Of a DNA stretch of 64,000 nucleotides, positions 53,179 to 63,782 are shown in pieces; the stretch's first letter is position 1; each line of letters begins with the position of its first letter. A program made the translations under genes and the position numbers. This DNA comes from an uncultured Marinoscillum sp. (GTDB taxonomy: Bacteria; Bacteroidota; Bacteroidia; Cytophagales; MED-G16). A model generated the notes under the pieces. It searched no databases. It was given only the letters and a program-made list of their open reading frames with translations, and was not told the DNA's origin. The stretch covers positions 62,001 through 126,000 of the forward strand of contig CACOMW010000001.1 of the NCBI GenBank assembly GCA_902628365.1. Reading direction: 5' to 3'.

Positions 53179-53186
53179 TACTTTTG
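53179..53186 (+). promoter_or_regulatory. Bacteroidota -7-like promoter element TACTTTTG for tRNA-Lys
   Basis: TAnnTTTG 20 bp upstream of the tRNA, with a TTG 20 bp further upstream (53156-53158). Confidence 0.55.
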
Positions 53187-53205
53187 CGCGTAATATAAAT
53201 TTATT

Positions 53206-53278
53206 GAGTCGCTAGCTCAGTTGGTAGAGCACATCCCTTTTAAGGATGGGGTCCTGGGTTCGAGGCCCAGGCGACTCA
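53206..53278 (+). tRNA. tRNA-Lys (anticodon TTT)
   Basis: GAGTCGC/GCGACTC acceptor, GCTCAGTTGGTAGAGC D-arm, CATCCCTTTTAAGGATG anticodon arm, CTGGGTTCGAGGCCCAG T-arm. Confidence 0.97.
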
Positions 53279-53284
53279 CATTTA

Positions 53285-53310
53285 CCTCTCTCTTTGAGAG
53301 GTTTTTTTTT
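53285..53310 (+). terminator. Rho-independent terminator after tRNA-Lys
   Basis: CCTCTC-TCTTT-GAGAGG followed by T9. Confidence 0.85.
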
Positions 53311-53317
53311 CTAAGGT

Positions 53318-54988
53318 ATGTGTGGAATATTTGCTTTATTTGATATCAAAAACTCTCCTAATGATCTTATGAGAAAAAGATCTTTAGAAATGATTAAGCT
53401 AGTTAGACATAGGGGTCCTGATTGGTCAGGTATTTTTACATCCCCAAATGCAATCTTAGCTCATGAAAGATTATGTATAGTAGATATAAATTCTGGAAAA
53501 CAACCTATAAAGTCAGAAGATGAGGATATAATCCTTTCAGTAAATGGTGAAATTTATAACCATAAAAAAATCAGAAACAATAAAAATATAAAGTACAATT
53601 ATCTAACCAACTCTGATTGTGAAGTTATTCTGTCACTCTATCAAAATAAAGGCATTAATTTTTTAAATGAATTAAATGGTATTTTTGCATTTGCTCTCTA
53701 TGATGCCAAAAAAAATGAGTATTTAATTGCTAGAGATCCAATTGGTGTTATTCCATTGTATATAGGTTGGGATGAATACGGTAATTTAAATGTTGCATCA
53801 GAAATGAAATCTCTCGTGAAATATTGTAAAAAAATAGAAGAGTTTCCTCCTGGACATTATTATACAAGTAGAAGTAAGAAATACATCAAATACTATAAAA
53901 AAGATTGGATGGATTACAATAAGATTTCTGAAAACAAAACTTCTATTAGTTCTTTAAAAAAAGCTCTTGAACAATCTGTAAAAAATCAGTTAATGTCAGA
54001 TGTTCCTTTTGGTGTACTTCTTTCAGGGGGATTAGACTCATCAATTATTGCTGCACTTGTGAAAAAATTTTCTAAGAAAAGGATAGAATCTGATGATAAA
54101 AAAGATGCTTGGTGGCCACAAATACATTCCTTTGCAATTGGTCTTGAAAATTCTCCTGACCTTGAAGCTTCCAGAGAGGCAGCAAATTATATTGGAACGG
54201 TTCACCATGAAAAAACTTTTACAATTCAAGAAGGTTTTGATGCAATAAGTGATGTGATTTATTTTTTAGAAACATATGATGTCACAACAGTTAGAGCTTC
54301 TACTCCAATGTATTTATTAGCAAGAATTATAAAATCTATGGGAATAAAAATGGTTCTTTCTGGTGAAGGAGCAGATGAAATTTTTGGAGGATATCTTTAT
54401 TTTCATAAGGCACCAAATGCTAAAGAATTTCATGAAGAAACAGTCAGAAAATTGAATAAGTTACATTTATATGATTGTTTGAGAGCCAATAAATCAATGG
54501 CAGCTTGGGGTGTTGAGTGTAGAGTTCCATTTTTAGACAAAGATTTTCTTGATGTTTCTATGGCAATAAATCCAAAAGACAAGATGATAGGATCAGAAAA
54601 AATGGAAAAATGGATTTTAAGGAAGGCATTTGAAAATGAATTGCCAAAAAACATTTTATGGAGACAAAAAGAACAGTTTTCCGATGGAGTAGGATATGGA
54701 TGGATCGATTTTTTGAAAGAATATGTTGAATCAAATATATCAGACAAAGAATTTAATATGAGAAATAAAAAGTTTCCTATCAATACTCCGAAAACTAAAG
54801 AAGAATATTATTATAGAAATATCTTTGAGGAGTTTTATAAATCTGAATATGCTATTAAAACTGTTCCTTCATCAAAATCTGTAGCTTGTAGTACAGAAGA
54901 AGCATTATTGTGGGATAAAGACTTTCAAAATCTTAATGACCCATCTGGAAGGATTATTTCAGATATCCATAAAAAGTCTTATTTTTGA
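53318..54988 (+). CDS. asnB: Asparagine synthase B
   Basis: MCGIFALFD N-terminal Cys glutaminase, RHRGPDWSG, SGGLDSSIIAALV, GEGADEIFGGY. Confidence 0.95.
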   Translation: MCGIFALFDIKNSPNDLMRKRSLEMIKLVRHRGPDWSGIFTSPNAILAHERLCIVDINSGKQPIKSEDEDIILSVNGEIYNHKKIRNNKNIKYNYLTNSDCEVILSLYQNKGINFLNELNGIFAFALYDAKKNEYLIARDPIGVIPLYIGWDEYGNLNVASEMKSLVKYCKKIEEFPPGHYYTSRSKKYIKYYKKDWMDYNKISENKTSISSLKKALEQSVKNQLMSDVPFGVLLSGGLDSSIIAALVKKFSKKRIESDDKKDAWWPQIHSFAIGLENSPDLEASREAANYIGTVHHEKTFTIQEGFDAISDVIYFLETYDVTTVRASTPMYLLARIIKSMGIKMVLSGEGADEIFGGYLYFHKAPNAKEFHEETVRKLNKLHLYDCLRANKSMAAWGVECRVPFLDKDFLDVSMAINPKDKMIGSEKMEKWILRKAFENELPKNILWRQKEQFSDGVGYGWIDFLKEYVESNISDKEFNMRNKKFPINTPKTKEEYYYRNIFEEFYKSEYAIKTVPSSKSVACSTEEALLWDKDFQNLNDPSGRIISDIHKKSYF

Positions 54989-54991
54989 TTA

Positions 54992-55984
54992 GTGAAATAC
55001 TATTTGATTCTCTTATATTTTTTTTTATCTCATAGTTTATTTTCTCAAATAGCATTACCAACTTTCCATGCTACCCAAAATGTAAAGACAGTAGTTAATA
55101 ATTTTCAAGTAGGTGATCCTTTAATTGTTGCTGGTGGTGGTGGTGGAGTTATTTATCAAGTTAACCCACATTCAGGAATGCATGCATCTATATCAGAAAC
55201 TGGAAATAGTGGAAAAAATGGGACTGCTGGCGGTTCGAACGGCAATGGAGGAAGCTCTAGTCGAGGAGGAGGGGGAGGAGGATTTCTGACCGATGGTGGA
55301 GAAGATTCTAGAAGACCCGGAACTAAAGGAATAAGTTTTACTAATGGTGGTTTAGGAGGTAATGCGACTGATACAAATACAGGTGATGGAGGATTTGGAG
55401 GTGGAGGAGCTTCAATTCGAGTAAATAATAATATTAGTGATCAAGGTGCTGGAGGAGGAGGAGGTTACTCTGGAGGAGGAGGAGCGGGAGCAAATAATCA
55501 AAGTCACGGTGGTGGAGGTGGATCTTATAATAATGGAGCTAATCAAGTAAATGTGACTCATCCTAATGGAAATGTTGGGCATGGTAAAGTTATAATAATA
55601 CAAGGGGGTTCTACATGGACTTTTACTACTTGTGGTGTGTCTGGAAGAACTGGACCCACTCAAAATCAATGTAACTCTTCTTATTCTGGTACTAATTTAG
55701 CAGGAAATGTTACTTTAGTTGATGGAATTCAACATTGGACTATTCCAGCTACTGCAACTTATACTATAAAAGCTTACGGAGCCTCTGGTGGCGATAATGG
55801 AAAAGACCCTAATTGGAGTAGTTGTCCATATTTTTGTAGAGATGGGGGTCACGGTGCAATTATTCAAGGAGACTTTACTTTAGCTTCTGGTACAGTACTA
55901 AAAATACTTGTTGGTCATCACCCTGAAAATGTTAACTGGCTTAATGGAGGTGGAGGAGGAACCTTTGTAGTATTATCAAATTAG
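54992..55984 (+). CDS. Secreted ALK-type glycine-rich domain protein with apparently permuted domain halves
   Basis: Signal peptide, PLIVAGGGGG...GGGGGYSGGGGAG...GGGGGSYNNG followed by FTTCGVSGRTGPTQNQCNSSYSGTNLAGNVTL...WTIPATATYTIKAYGASGGD...GGGGGTFVVLSN*. GTG start. Confidence 0.8.
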   Translation: MKYYLILLYFFLSHSLFSQIALPTFHATQNVKTVVNNFQVGDPLIVAGGGGGVIYQVNPHSGMHASISETGNSGKNGTAGGSNGNGGSSSRGGGGGGFLTDGGEDSRRPGTKGISFTNGGLGGNATDTNTGDGGFGGGGASIRVNNNISDQGAGGGGGYSGGGGAGANNQSHGGGGGSYNNGANQVNVTHPNGNVGHGKVIIIQGGSTWTFTTCGVSGRTGPTQNQCNSSYSGTNLAGNVTLVDGIQHWTIPATATYTIKAYGASGGDNGKDPNWSSCPYFCRDGGHGAIIQGDFTLASGTVLKILVGHHPENVNWLNGGGGGTFVVLSN

Positions 55985-58008
55985 TTGTTATCTGGTAATG
56001 TACTATATCTACTTGCATATTCAATCATTTGAACTGCAAAACTTTCAGGTTGCTCTACTTTAATATCGATAATTTCACCTTTGTCGTCTAATTCAGGAGT
56101 AAGCACTGGATTGATAAAACCACTATATGGAGCCGAGGTAAATTTTTCATTTCTTTTTAGAATTTCTTCGTGTAGTTCTTGATCTATTTTTACTCCATAA
56201 TTTTCAATTAAATTTTTTCCTGCTTCATAATCTCCTTCGGATTTAATCCTTTGAATTTCTCTTAAAAGCTCACCAAATAGCTCTCTTAATTTTTCATAAT
56301 CGTTAATAACAAAATAAGTTTTATCATTTTCAACTATCTTTTCTATAACATTATCACTAAGTCCTTTCTCATAAACCCACTTGGAAACTGTTTGTCTATT
56401 TCTCATATGAGCTTGTTCTACGTCGTCACCAAGCTTGATCCTAATTAGCTGAGTCATTAACCCATTTCTAATATAACCATCATAACTTGTCCTTCCCATG
56501 TCTTTTGATGAAGGTGATATTCCGAGCTCTTCCATTTTTTTATCAACTATAAAATATAAACCCACAAGGTCTGCTCTAGCTTCTTCTAAGGACGAAGCAT
56601 AATTTTTTAACGTTTCTTTAGGTGTTCCTACACCTTCAACTATTTGTCCACTTGCATGACCTATAACTTCATGAAGTGCGGTATGTAGGTTATCAGCATC
56701 TTTTCCATATTTTTTCTCTAATTCTATTTCCTCTTTGCTATAAGCAAACTCTTCTAACCTACCTGAGCTACCCGCATTTCCATAAGCATAGAGTATATTT
56801 CCTAGGGAGATTGATTTTGATCCATGATTTGCTCTAATCCAATTTGCATTAGGTAAATTGATTCCAATTGGGGTTGAAGGTGACGCATCACCAGCTTCAC
56901 CAGCTACGTTCACTGTATTATAAGAAATACCTACAACATTTTTTTTCTTATGAACATCCATAATCGTTGAATTATCTTCAAACCATTGAGCTTCGCTAGA
57001 AATAGCTGACATTTTTTTGCTCATTTCAAAATCTTTAATTTGAACTACTGATTCATAAGAGCCTCTGTATCCTTTAGGATCATTATATACTTCAATAAAT
57101 CCATTTATATAATCTACATCTCCTTCTGTTGTTTCTACCCATGCAACATTATAATCATCCCAAATTTTTAGATCACCAGTTTCATAATACTTAATAAGTA
57201 AACCTAAAGCATCAGCTTGTTTTTTATTTTCAGCATATTTTTTGGCTATTTCAAGATTTTCAATAATTTTTTCTATAGATTCACTATACATTCCACCCTT
57301 TTTCCAAACCTTTTCTTTTAATACACCATCTTCTCTTACAAGTTTAGAATTTAGACCAAGTGATATGGGTTTGTTAGGATCTGGTACTTTGATATTATTA
57401 TAAAAATTTTCTACTTCTTCCTCTGTAATATCTGGATCATAAAAATTAACTGAAGATCCAATAATAATTCCTTTGCTTTTATCTCTATTTACTTTTTTAG
57501 AATCAACGTCATTAAATATTAAATCAAATACTTGATTATTTAATTCGGTATTTGTTTCATTCATTAAATTTTTTAGATATTCTTGGGAAAAATCAGGATC
57601 AAATTTGTCATTAGAATAATGATGATGGATTCCATTAGAAAACCATATTCTTTTTAAATATATCTCAAAAGATTTCCATTGGTTATCATTTTTATTTCCA
57701 TTAAAGTTCAAATAAATATTTTCTAATGCTCTTCTTATTTTCAAGTTGTGTCTATAATTCTGATCATACATTATATCTCTTCCATAAAGTCCAGCTTCAG
57801 TCAAATAATAGACAAACTTTTTTTGATTTAAAGTTAATTTATCAAAACCTGGAATTTGATATCTTAAAACTTTTAAATCAGAAAATTGCTCTGAAAAATG
57901 AGAAAACTCACTTTTTTCTTCTTGATTGATATTACAAGAAAATATTATAGAAATAATAACTAATAAGAAAAGTATTTTTTTTGATTTCATAATTTTTTTT
58001 TTTAGCAA
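55981..58008 (-). CDS. Dipeptidyl peptidase III-like metallopeptidase (M49 family)
   Basis: HTALHEVIGHASGQ (HExxGH), downstream EEARADLVGLYF; lipoprotein N-terminus IIFSCNINQEE. Likely start is the internal MKSKK. Confidence 0.9.
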   Translation of the reverse strand: MLKKKIMKSKKILFLLVIISIIFSCNINQEEKSEFSHFSEQFSDLKVLRYQIPGFDKLTLNQKKFVYYLTEAGLYGRDIMYDQNYRHNLKIRRALENIYLNFNGNKNDNQWKSFEIYLKRIWFSNGIHHHYSNDKFDPDFSQEYLKNLMNETNTELNNQVFDLIFNDVDSKKVNRDKSKGIIIGSSVNFYDPDITEEEVENFYNNIKVPDPNKPISLGLNSKLVREDGVLKEKVWKKGGMYSESIEKIIENLEIAKKYAENKKQADALGLLIKYYETGDLKIWDDYNVAWVETTEGDVDYINGFIEVYNDPKGYRGSYESVVQIKDFEMSKKMSAISSEAQWFEDNSTIMDVHKKKNVVGISYNTVNVAGEAGDASPSTPIGINLPNANWIRANHGSKSISLGNILYAYGNAGSSGRLEEFAYSKEEIELEKKYGKDADNLHTALHEVIGHASGQIVEGVGTPKETLKNYASSLEEARADLVGLYFIVDKKMEELGISPSSKDMGRTSYDGYIRNGLMTQLIRIKLGDDVEQAHMRNRQTVSKWVYEKGLSDNVIEKIVENDKTYFVINDYEKLRELFGELLREIQRIKSEGDYEAGKNLIENYGVKIDQELHEEILKRNEKFTSAPYSGFINPVLTPELDDKGEIIDIKVEQPESFAVQMIEYASRYSTLPDNN

Positions 58009-58075
58009 ATATAATTTTTTTAAACTTTTTTAAATAAATTAAGAATTATTAAACAACACTAAAACATTATTATTT

Positions 58076-58750
58076 ATGAAAAAAACAATTTTATTACTAC
58101 TAATATCAGTATTTTGTTTTGAGCTAAAAGCACAAAAAGATTATGAGGCACCAGGAGCTAAAGAAGCAGTAAAATCACATAAAACTTTTGCTGTTTTACC
58201 TTTTCAATTCATTATAACTGCAAAAAAACCAAAAAAAATGACTCAAGAGGAGTTTGAAGAGAATACTAAAAACGCTGAGAGAGATGGTAGAACATCATGT
58301 CAAGCTGCTTTTGCAAGTAGAATTCTTAAAAAAATGCAAAAAGGAAAAATTGTTGCTCAACTACAGCCAGTAGCAAGAACCAATGCACTATTATCTAGAG
58401 GTGAAGTTACTGGAACTGATATTGGATCTAGTAAATATTTACCTGAAGAGCTTTGTGAAATTTTAGGGGTTGATGCTGTTGTTATGGGTAATGTAGAATC
58501 TGCTAAGCTTTTATCAACAGGTGCTGCAATTGGATTAAAAGTTGCTAGCAAATTTGTTCCTGGTCTAGGAAGAATTTCTTCTGGAAAGTCTAGTGCTGAT
58601 TTATCCTTGTATGATAAGGATGGACAGTTACTTTGGAACTGGGCAACTAGAGAACTAAAGACCAGTGATATTGGTTCAAACACAGATGATCTCATTGATT
58701 ATTTGATGAAAAGAGCCACTAAAAAGTTTCCTTATTTTCAAAGAAAATAA
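58076..58750 (+). CDS. Conserved secreted hypothetical protein
   Basis: Signal peptide; KTFAVLPFQFIITAKKP...ELCEILGVDAVVMGNVES...DGQLLWNW resembles CsgG/LpoB-like folds (inference). Confidence 0.65.
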   Translation: MKKTILLLLISVFCFELKAQKDYEAPGAKEAVKSHKTFAVLPFQFIITAKKPKKMTQEEFEENTKNAERDGRTSCQAAFASRILKKMQKGKIVAQLQPVARTNALLSRGEVTGTDIGSSKYLPEELCEILGVDAVVMGNVESAKLLSTGAAIGLKVASKFVPGLGRISSGKSSADLSLYDKDGQLLWNWATRELKTSDIGSNTDDLIDYLMKRATKKFPYFQRK

Positions 58751-58759
58751 GCTAAATTA

Positions 58760-59455
58760 TTAACTCATCAATTGAATTATGGAATAGCAAGCAATAATGC
58801 TTGCTGTTTCTGTTTTTAAGGTATTTTTTCCTAAACTAATACTTTTAAATTTCTTTTTATGAGCATCTGTGATTTCATTTGAAGAGAAATCTCCCTCTGG
58901 TCCTATTAAAATTGTAAAATTCTCATTTTTTTTAAAACTTTTTTTTAATAATTCATTGCCTTCATCCATATGAGCAATATATTTTTCATCATTAGTATTA
59001 TAATTTCTTAGAAAACTTTGAAGAGATATTATTTCTTCAATTTTTAATTTTTTTAATGAGTTAGATTGTTTCATAGAAGCAATAGAAATTTTTTCTAGTC
59101 TATCCAATTTTATTTTTCTCCTTTCGGAGTGTTGGGTATAAATAAAAGTTACTTTGTCAACACCTATCTCGGATATTTTTTCAATCATCCATTCGGATTT
59201 TTCAAAACGTTTTGGAGGTGCAACTACTAGATGTATTTTATATTTAGATTTTTTACTAAGTATTTTTTTTACCTTTCTCAGTGAACAAGCTTCTAGGTTT
59301 TCATCATCAATTATTGCTGAGAATAAATTACCTTTTCCATCAGTTAAATGTATTAATTGATCTTTTTTACATCTTAGTACTTTTAAGCAATGAAAAGACT
59401 CATCTTTTGAAAGGATTGCTTTGTTTGTAATATCTGGTAGATAAAATAATTGCAT
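58760..59455 (-). CDS. rsmE: 16S rRNA (uracil1498-N3)-methyltransferase
   Basis: MQLFYLPDI..., MKQSNSLKKLKIEEI, ILIGPEGDFSSNEI, SLGKNTLKTETASI. Confidence 0.93.
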   Translation of the reverse strand: MQLFYLPDITNKAILSKDESFHCLKVLRCKKDQLIHLTDGKGNLFSAIIDDENLEACSLRKVKKILSKKSKYKIHLVVAPPKRFEKSEWMIEKISEIGVDKVTFIYTQHSERRKIKLDRLEKISIASMKQSNSLKKLKIEEIISLQSFLRNYNTNDEKYIAHMDEGNELLKKSFKKNENFTILIGPEGDFSSNEITDAHKKKFKSISLGKNTLKTETASIIACYSIIQLMS

Positions 59456-59514
59456 TAATAATAAATAAGTTCTAATTTAATAATTAAAATAATTTTTAAC
59501 CCATAATTGTTACT

Positions 59515-62358
59515 TTGAAAATTTATTTATTCATATTAATTCTTTTTTTAACTTTTTCTTCTAATATATATTCTCAAAAGAAGAAAAATAATAAAAATGA
59601 ATTTGTCAAATCCACATCATCAGTAATTAGAGTTGCTGATTACGAAAAAAGATTAGAATTAGAAAGAAACTCTATAGCTAAAAATATATTTTTTAGAAAT
59701 ATAGGACCCACTGTTATGAGTGGAAGAGTCGTTGATTTAGCTGTTAATCCAAATGATCCTACCCATTTTTATGTTGCATATGCTTCTGGTGGATTATGGG
59801 AAACAAAAAACCATGGAAATACTTTTACTCCAATTTTTGATAATAAAATAGTCATGACTTTAGGAGATATAGCAGTAGATTGGAAAAATGAAATAATTTA
59901 TGCAGGTACAGGTGAAAATAATTCTAGTAGGTCATCTTATTCTGGCGTAGGAATTTTTAAATCTTCTGATAATGGAAAATCCTGGAACCATATAGGTCTC
60001 GATGATTCTCATCATATAGGTAGGATAATCATTCATCCAGAAAACCCAGATATAATATGGGTAGCAGCCTTAGGACATCTTTATTCTGAAAATGAAGAAC
60101 GTGGAATTTATAAATCAACCGATGCTGGAAAAACATGGACAAAAACATTATTTGTTAATAACAGAACAGGAGCGATCGACATTGTAATTGATAAGAAATC
60201 TCCAGATATCTTATATGCTTCAATGTGGGAGAAAGATAGAAAAGCTTGGAATTTTGATGGTTCTGGATTTGGTTCTGGAATATATAAATCCAATGATGGA
60301 GGGAATACTTGGAAAGAAATATCAGGAGCAAAAAGTGGTTTTCCAGATACAAGAGGTACTGGAAGAATAGGTTTAGCAATATCTAATTCAAATTCAAATA
60401 TTCTTTATGCAATTCTTGATAATCAGGATAGAAAAGAGAAAAAAAACACTGTAAACGAAGAAGTAATTAATAAAGATATTTTAAGAAATATAACAAATGA
60501 AGATTTTTTAAAATTAAAAGATTCTGATCTTAACTCTTTCTTGAGAGATAATCGTTTTCCTAGAGAATACAATTCTAAGTCAGTTAAAGAATTAGTTAAA
60601 AATAATAGTATATCTGCAATTGCATTAGTTGAATATTTAGAAGATTCTAACACTTTACTTTATGATACTCCTGTAAAAGGCGCAGAAGTTTATAGGTCAG
60701 ATGATGGAGGTATTAGTTGGTATAAAACACATGAAGACTATATAGATAATCTTTTTTATTCATATGGCTACTACTTTGGTGAAATTAGAATAGATGGTTC
60801 AAACCCAGATAAAGTATATACAATGGGAGTACCAATGATCAAGTCAGATGATGGTGGTAAAAATTGGAAATCCATAGATTATCCTAATATGCATGGAGAT
60901 CACCATGCTCTTTGGGTAAACCCTAATAGGACTGGACATATGATTGCAGGTAACGATGGAGGTTTAAATATAACGTATGATGATGGTGAAAACTGGATGA
61001 AATATAATAGTACATCGGTTGGTCAATTTTATGATATAAATATTGATATGAAAAAACCATATAATGTTTATGGTGGTTTTCAAGATAATGGAGTTTGGAT
61101 GGGGCCCTCAGATTATGAATCAAGTATGAGGTGGCATAGCACTGGTCAATATCCGTGGAAATTTATATTTGGTGGAGATGGGATGCAAACAGAAGTAGAT
61201 TTTAGAGATAACGAAACTGTATACACTGGTTCACAATTTGGAAATTATGCTAGACTAAATACAAGGACCGGAGAAAGAAAAAGAATTACTCCATCACATA
61301 AATTAGGAGAAAGGCCATATAGATGGAATTGGGAAACACCAATATATTTATCAAGACATCAACAAGATATATTATATATGGGGTCTAATAAGTTTCACAG
61401 ATCATTGGATAAGGGAAATTATTTTGAAACACTTTCTGGTGATTTAACCAAAGGAGGTATAAAAGGAAATGTTAGCTATGGGACATTAACAACTATTATG
61501 GAATCCCCTTTGAAGTTTGGTCTTATATATGTTGGAAGTGATGATGGTTTAGTTCATGTAAGTCATGATGGAGGAAATACATGGAAAAATATTTCATCTT
61601 CTTTACCTAACAATATGTGGATTAGTAGTGTATATCCTTCAAAATTTTATCAAAATAGAGTTTATGTATCACTAAATGGATATAGATGGGATAATTTTGA
61701 TCCTATGATATATGTATCTGATGATTATGGTTCGAATTGGAGTAAAATAGGACATAACCTTCCAAAAGAGCCAATTAATGTAATAATAGAGGATTTAGAA
61801 AATGAGAAATTAGTATATGTTGGCACTGATCATGGAGTGTATGCGTCTTTAGATTATGGTAACAATTTCTTTGCTTTTTCAAATGGCTTATCTAATGCTC
61901 CTGTTCATGATTTAGTTCTTCATCCAAGAGAAAGAGATTTGATTGTAGGAACACATGGACGATCAGTTTATGTAGCTAATATTAAGCATTTACAAATGCT
62001 GAGTGAAAAAATTCTTTCAAAGAATATTCATGTTTTTGAATTGGAAAAAATAAAATTTTCGTCAAGATGGGGAAGTAAAGGTTGGGGATCAAACTTCTAT
62101 ACACCTGAAATTCAAATTGTATATTATTCTGCTTCTGGTTTACCTGCTAAAATAAATGTTATCCATCAAAATAAAATAATTAAAACTATAGATGCTGATA
62201 CTTCTTTAGGGTTAAATTTTATTTCTTATGATTTATCATTTGATAGTAAAGAAGAAAGTTCCAATGATAATGGAGTGCATTATTTAATGAAGGGAGAATA
62301 TATTATCGAGATTATTCAAAATGATAATATTTCAAATGCTAAACTTATTATAAACTAA
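59515..62358 (+). CDS. Secreted sortilin/VPS10-like BNR-repeat protein (paralogue of 50527-53115)
   Basis: [44 protein letters not shown]; multiple SxDGGxxW motifs. TTG start. Confidence 0.87.
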   Translation: MKIYLFILILFLTFSSNIYSQKKKNNKNEFVKSTSSVIRVADYEKRLELERNSIAKNIFFRNIGPTVMSGRVVDLAVNPNDPTHFYVAYASGGLWETKNHGNTFTPIFDNKIVMTLGDIAVDWKNEIIYAGTGENNSSRSSYSGVGIFKSSDNGKSWNHIGLDDSHHIGRIIIHPENPDIIWVAALGHLYSENEERGIYKSTDAGKTWTKTLFVNNRTGAIDIVIDKKSPDILYASMWEKDRKAWNFDGSGFGSGIYKSNDGGNTWKEISGAKSGFPDTRGTGRIGLAISNSNSNILYAILDNQDRKEKKNTVNEEVINKDILRNITNEDFLKLKDSDLNSFLRDNRFPREYNSKSVKELVKNNSISAIALVEYLEDSNTLLYDTPVKGAEVYRSDDGGISWYKTHEDYIDNLFYSYGYYFGEIRIDGSNPDKVYTMGVPMIKSDDGGKNWKSIDYPNMHGDHHALWVNPNRTGHMIAGNDGGLNITYDDGENWMKYNSTSVGQFYDINIDMKKPYNVYGGFQDNGVWMGPSDYESSMRWHSTGQYPWKFIFGGDGMQTEVDFRDNETVYTGSQFGNYARLNTRTGERKRITPSHKLGERPYRWNWETPIYLSRHQQDILYMGSNKFHRSLDKGNYFETLSGDLTKGGIKGNVSYGTLTTIMESPLKFGLIYVGSDDGLVHVSHDGGNTWKNISSSLPNNMWISSVYPSKFYQNRVYVSLNGYRWDNFDPMIYVSDDYGSNWSKIGHNLPKEPINVIIEDLENEKLVYVGTDHGVYASLDYGNNFFAFSNGLSNAPVHDLVLHPRERDLIVGTHGRSVYVANIKHLQMLSEKILSKNIHVFELEKIKFSSRWGSKGWGSNFYTPEIQIVYYSASGLPAKINVIHQNKIIKTIDADTSLGLNFISYDLSFDSKEESSNDNGVHYLMKGEYIIEIIQNDNISNAKLIIN

Positions 62359-62366
62359 TTTTTACT

Positions 62367-63278
62367 ATGAATTTTTTTATAAAATTAATTTTTTTACTTT
62401 CTTTTCCTTTTATTATATACTCTCAGAGCCAGTCGGATAATGGTTTGAAAGATAGGGACTCTGCTTTAAATTATGCTTATTATTTAAACTGCAGTGGTGT
62501 ATTTGAAAAAAAGATAGATGGAATAATTTATTTTTTTCCATGTAAAGATGAGGAAGAACTACAAATTAAAAAAATACAAATGCAGGTAAGACCTGAGGTA
62601 ACAGAAGTATGGGATCCAGAACCAAAAATAATTACTCCAGGAAATTCATATGGTATGCCTCCTTCGGATGCAATAATTCTATTTGATGGAACTAATCTAG
62701 ATAGTTGGATTCAAGAAAATGGAGAACCTAAATGGAGTTTAAAAGATGACTACATGACCGTCAAGCCTGGTTCTGGTGGTTTGTATACAAAAAAATCATT
62801 TGGAGACTGTCAGTTACATATAGAGTTCAGAACTCCATCGCAGATCAAGGGAGAAGGTCAGGGGAGAGGTAATAGTGGTGTTTATTTTATGCAAGAAATG
62901 GGAGCCAAAGGTGACGTCGGTTATGAGGTGCAGGTACTAGACTCATATGAAAATAGAACTTACTCCAACGGACAAGCATCAAGTATTTACAAACAACATA
63001 TTCCACTAGTAAATGCTTCAAAAAAACCTGGTGAATGGCAGACATATGATATTTTTTTTAAAGCTCCTTTATTTGATGAAAAAGGTAAATTATTAAGACC
63101 AGCATATATCACCGTGATACATAATGGTGTACTTGTTCAAAATCATGTTCAGATTCAGGGTGCAACAAGGTATATTGGTTATCCTAGCTATAAGAAAGAC
63201 AATAAAAAAGAGCCTATTATGCTTCAAGACCATGGGGATTTAGTTAGCTATAGAAATATTTGGATTAGAGAGCTATAA
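62367..63278 (+). CDS. DUF1080 (3-keto-disaccharide hydrolase) domain-containing protein
   Basis: [64 protein letters not shown]. Confidence 0.9.
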   Translation: MNFFIKLIFLLSFPFIIYSQSQSDNGLKDRDSALNYAYYLNCSGVFEKKIDGIIYFFPCKDEEELQIKKIQMQVRPEVTEVWDPEPKIITPGNSYGMPPSDAIILFDGTNLDSWIQENGEPKWSLKDDYMTVKPGSGGLYTKKSFGDCQLHIEFRTPSQIKGEGQGRGNSGVYFMQEMGAKGDVGYEVQVLDSYENRTYSNGQASSIYKQHIPLVNASKKPGEWQTYDIFFKAPLFDEKGKLLRPAYITVIHNGVLVQNHVQIQGATRYIGYPSYKKDNKKEPIMLQDHGDLVSYRNIWIREL

Positions 63279-63332
63279 ATTATTTTTTTTTTATTTTTTT
63301 TGTTGATATATTACACATACAAATTGATGCCT

Positions 63333-63779
63333 ATGAAACTATTTAATTATAAAAACTTTTTTTTCTTTTTTTTAGTTATTCTTATTTCATGTAAGAAAAA
63401 AGATGATGAAGTAACACCTGCTGATGATCCACTTGATGTTCAAGCAAAAAAGATTGAAGCTTTATGGGATTTAAAAGATGATGCTTCTGCTACAAAAGAT
63501 GGTTCAGTAGTAGCTGAATTTGCAGACTTGACCTTAACTTTTTCTGCTGGATCTAAAGCTGGAGGTAATTTTAATACTTCAAATTCTGCTAATGCAAGTG
63601 TATGGCCAAACTCAGGATCTTGGACTTTTGATGGCGGAGATAAAAATAAACTGAAAAGAAATGACAATGTAGTGATGACAATTTCACTTACAAATAATGA
63701 TAATGATCTTAAAGTTTCTTTTAATGTTGCTTCTGGAGTTAAACAAGGAAACTGGGTATTTGACTTTGCAAAGAAGTAG
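63333..63779 (+). CDS. Hypothetical lipoprotein
   Basis: MKLFNYKNFFFFFLVILISCKKKDDEVTP lipobox. Start taken at the internal ATG. Confidence 0.7.
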   Translation: MKLFNYKNFFFFFLVILISCKKKDDEVTPADDPLDVQAKKIEALWDLKDDASATKDGSVVAEFADLTLTFSAGSKAGGNFNTSNSANASVWPNSGSWTFDGGDKNKLKRNDNVVMTISLTNNDNDLKVSFNVASGVKQGNWVFDFAKK

Positions 63780-63782
63780 TTT

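Noticed and set aside
55130-55530. GGA/GGT-rich stretch considered as a DNA repeat array or CRISPR
   Set aside because: Explained by glycine-rich coding; units are irregular and there are no direct repeats with spacers.
55412-55669. Ser/Arg-rich ORF on minus strand
   Set aside because: Antisense shadow of the GGA/GGT glycine codons of the glycine-rich protein.
59515-62358. Several minus-strand ORFs (60108-60293, 60155-60379, 60423-60653, 60923-61123)
   Set aside because: Antisense shadows of the BNR-repeat protein; low-complexity translations.
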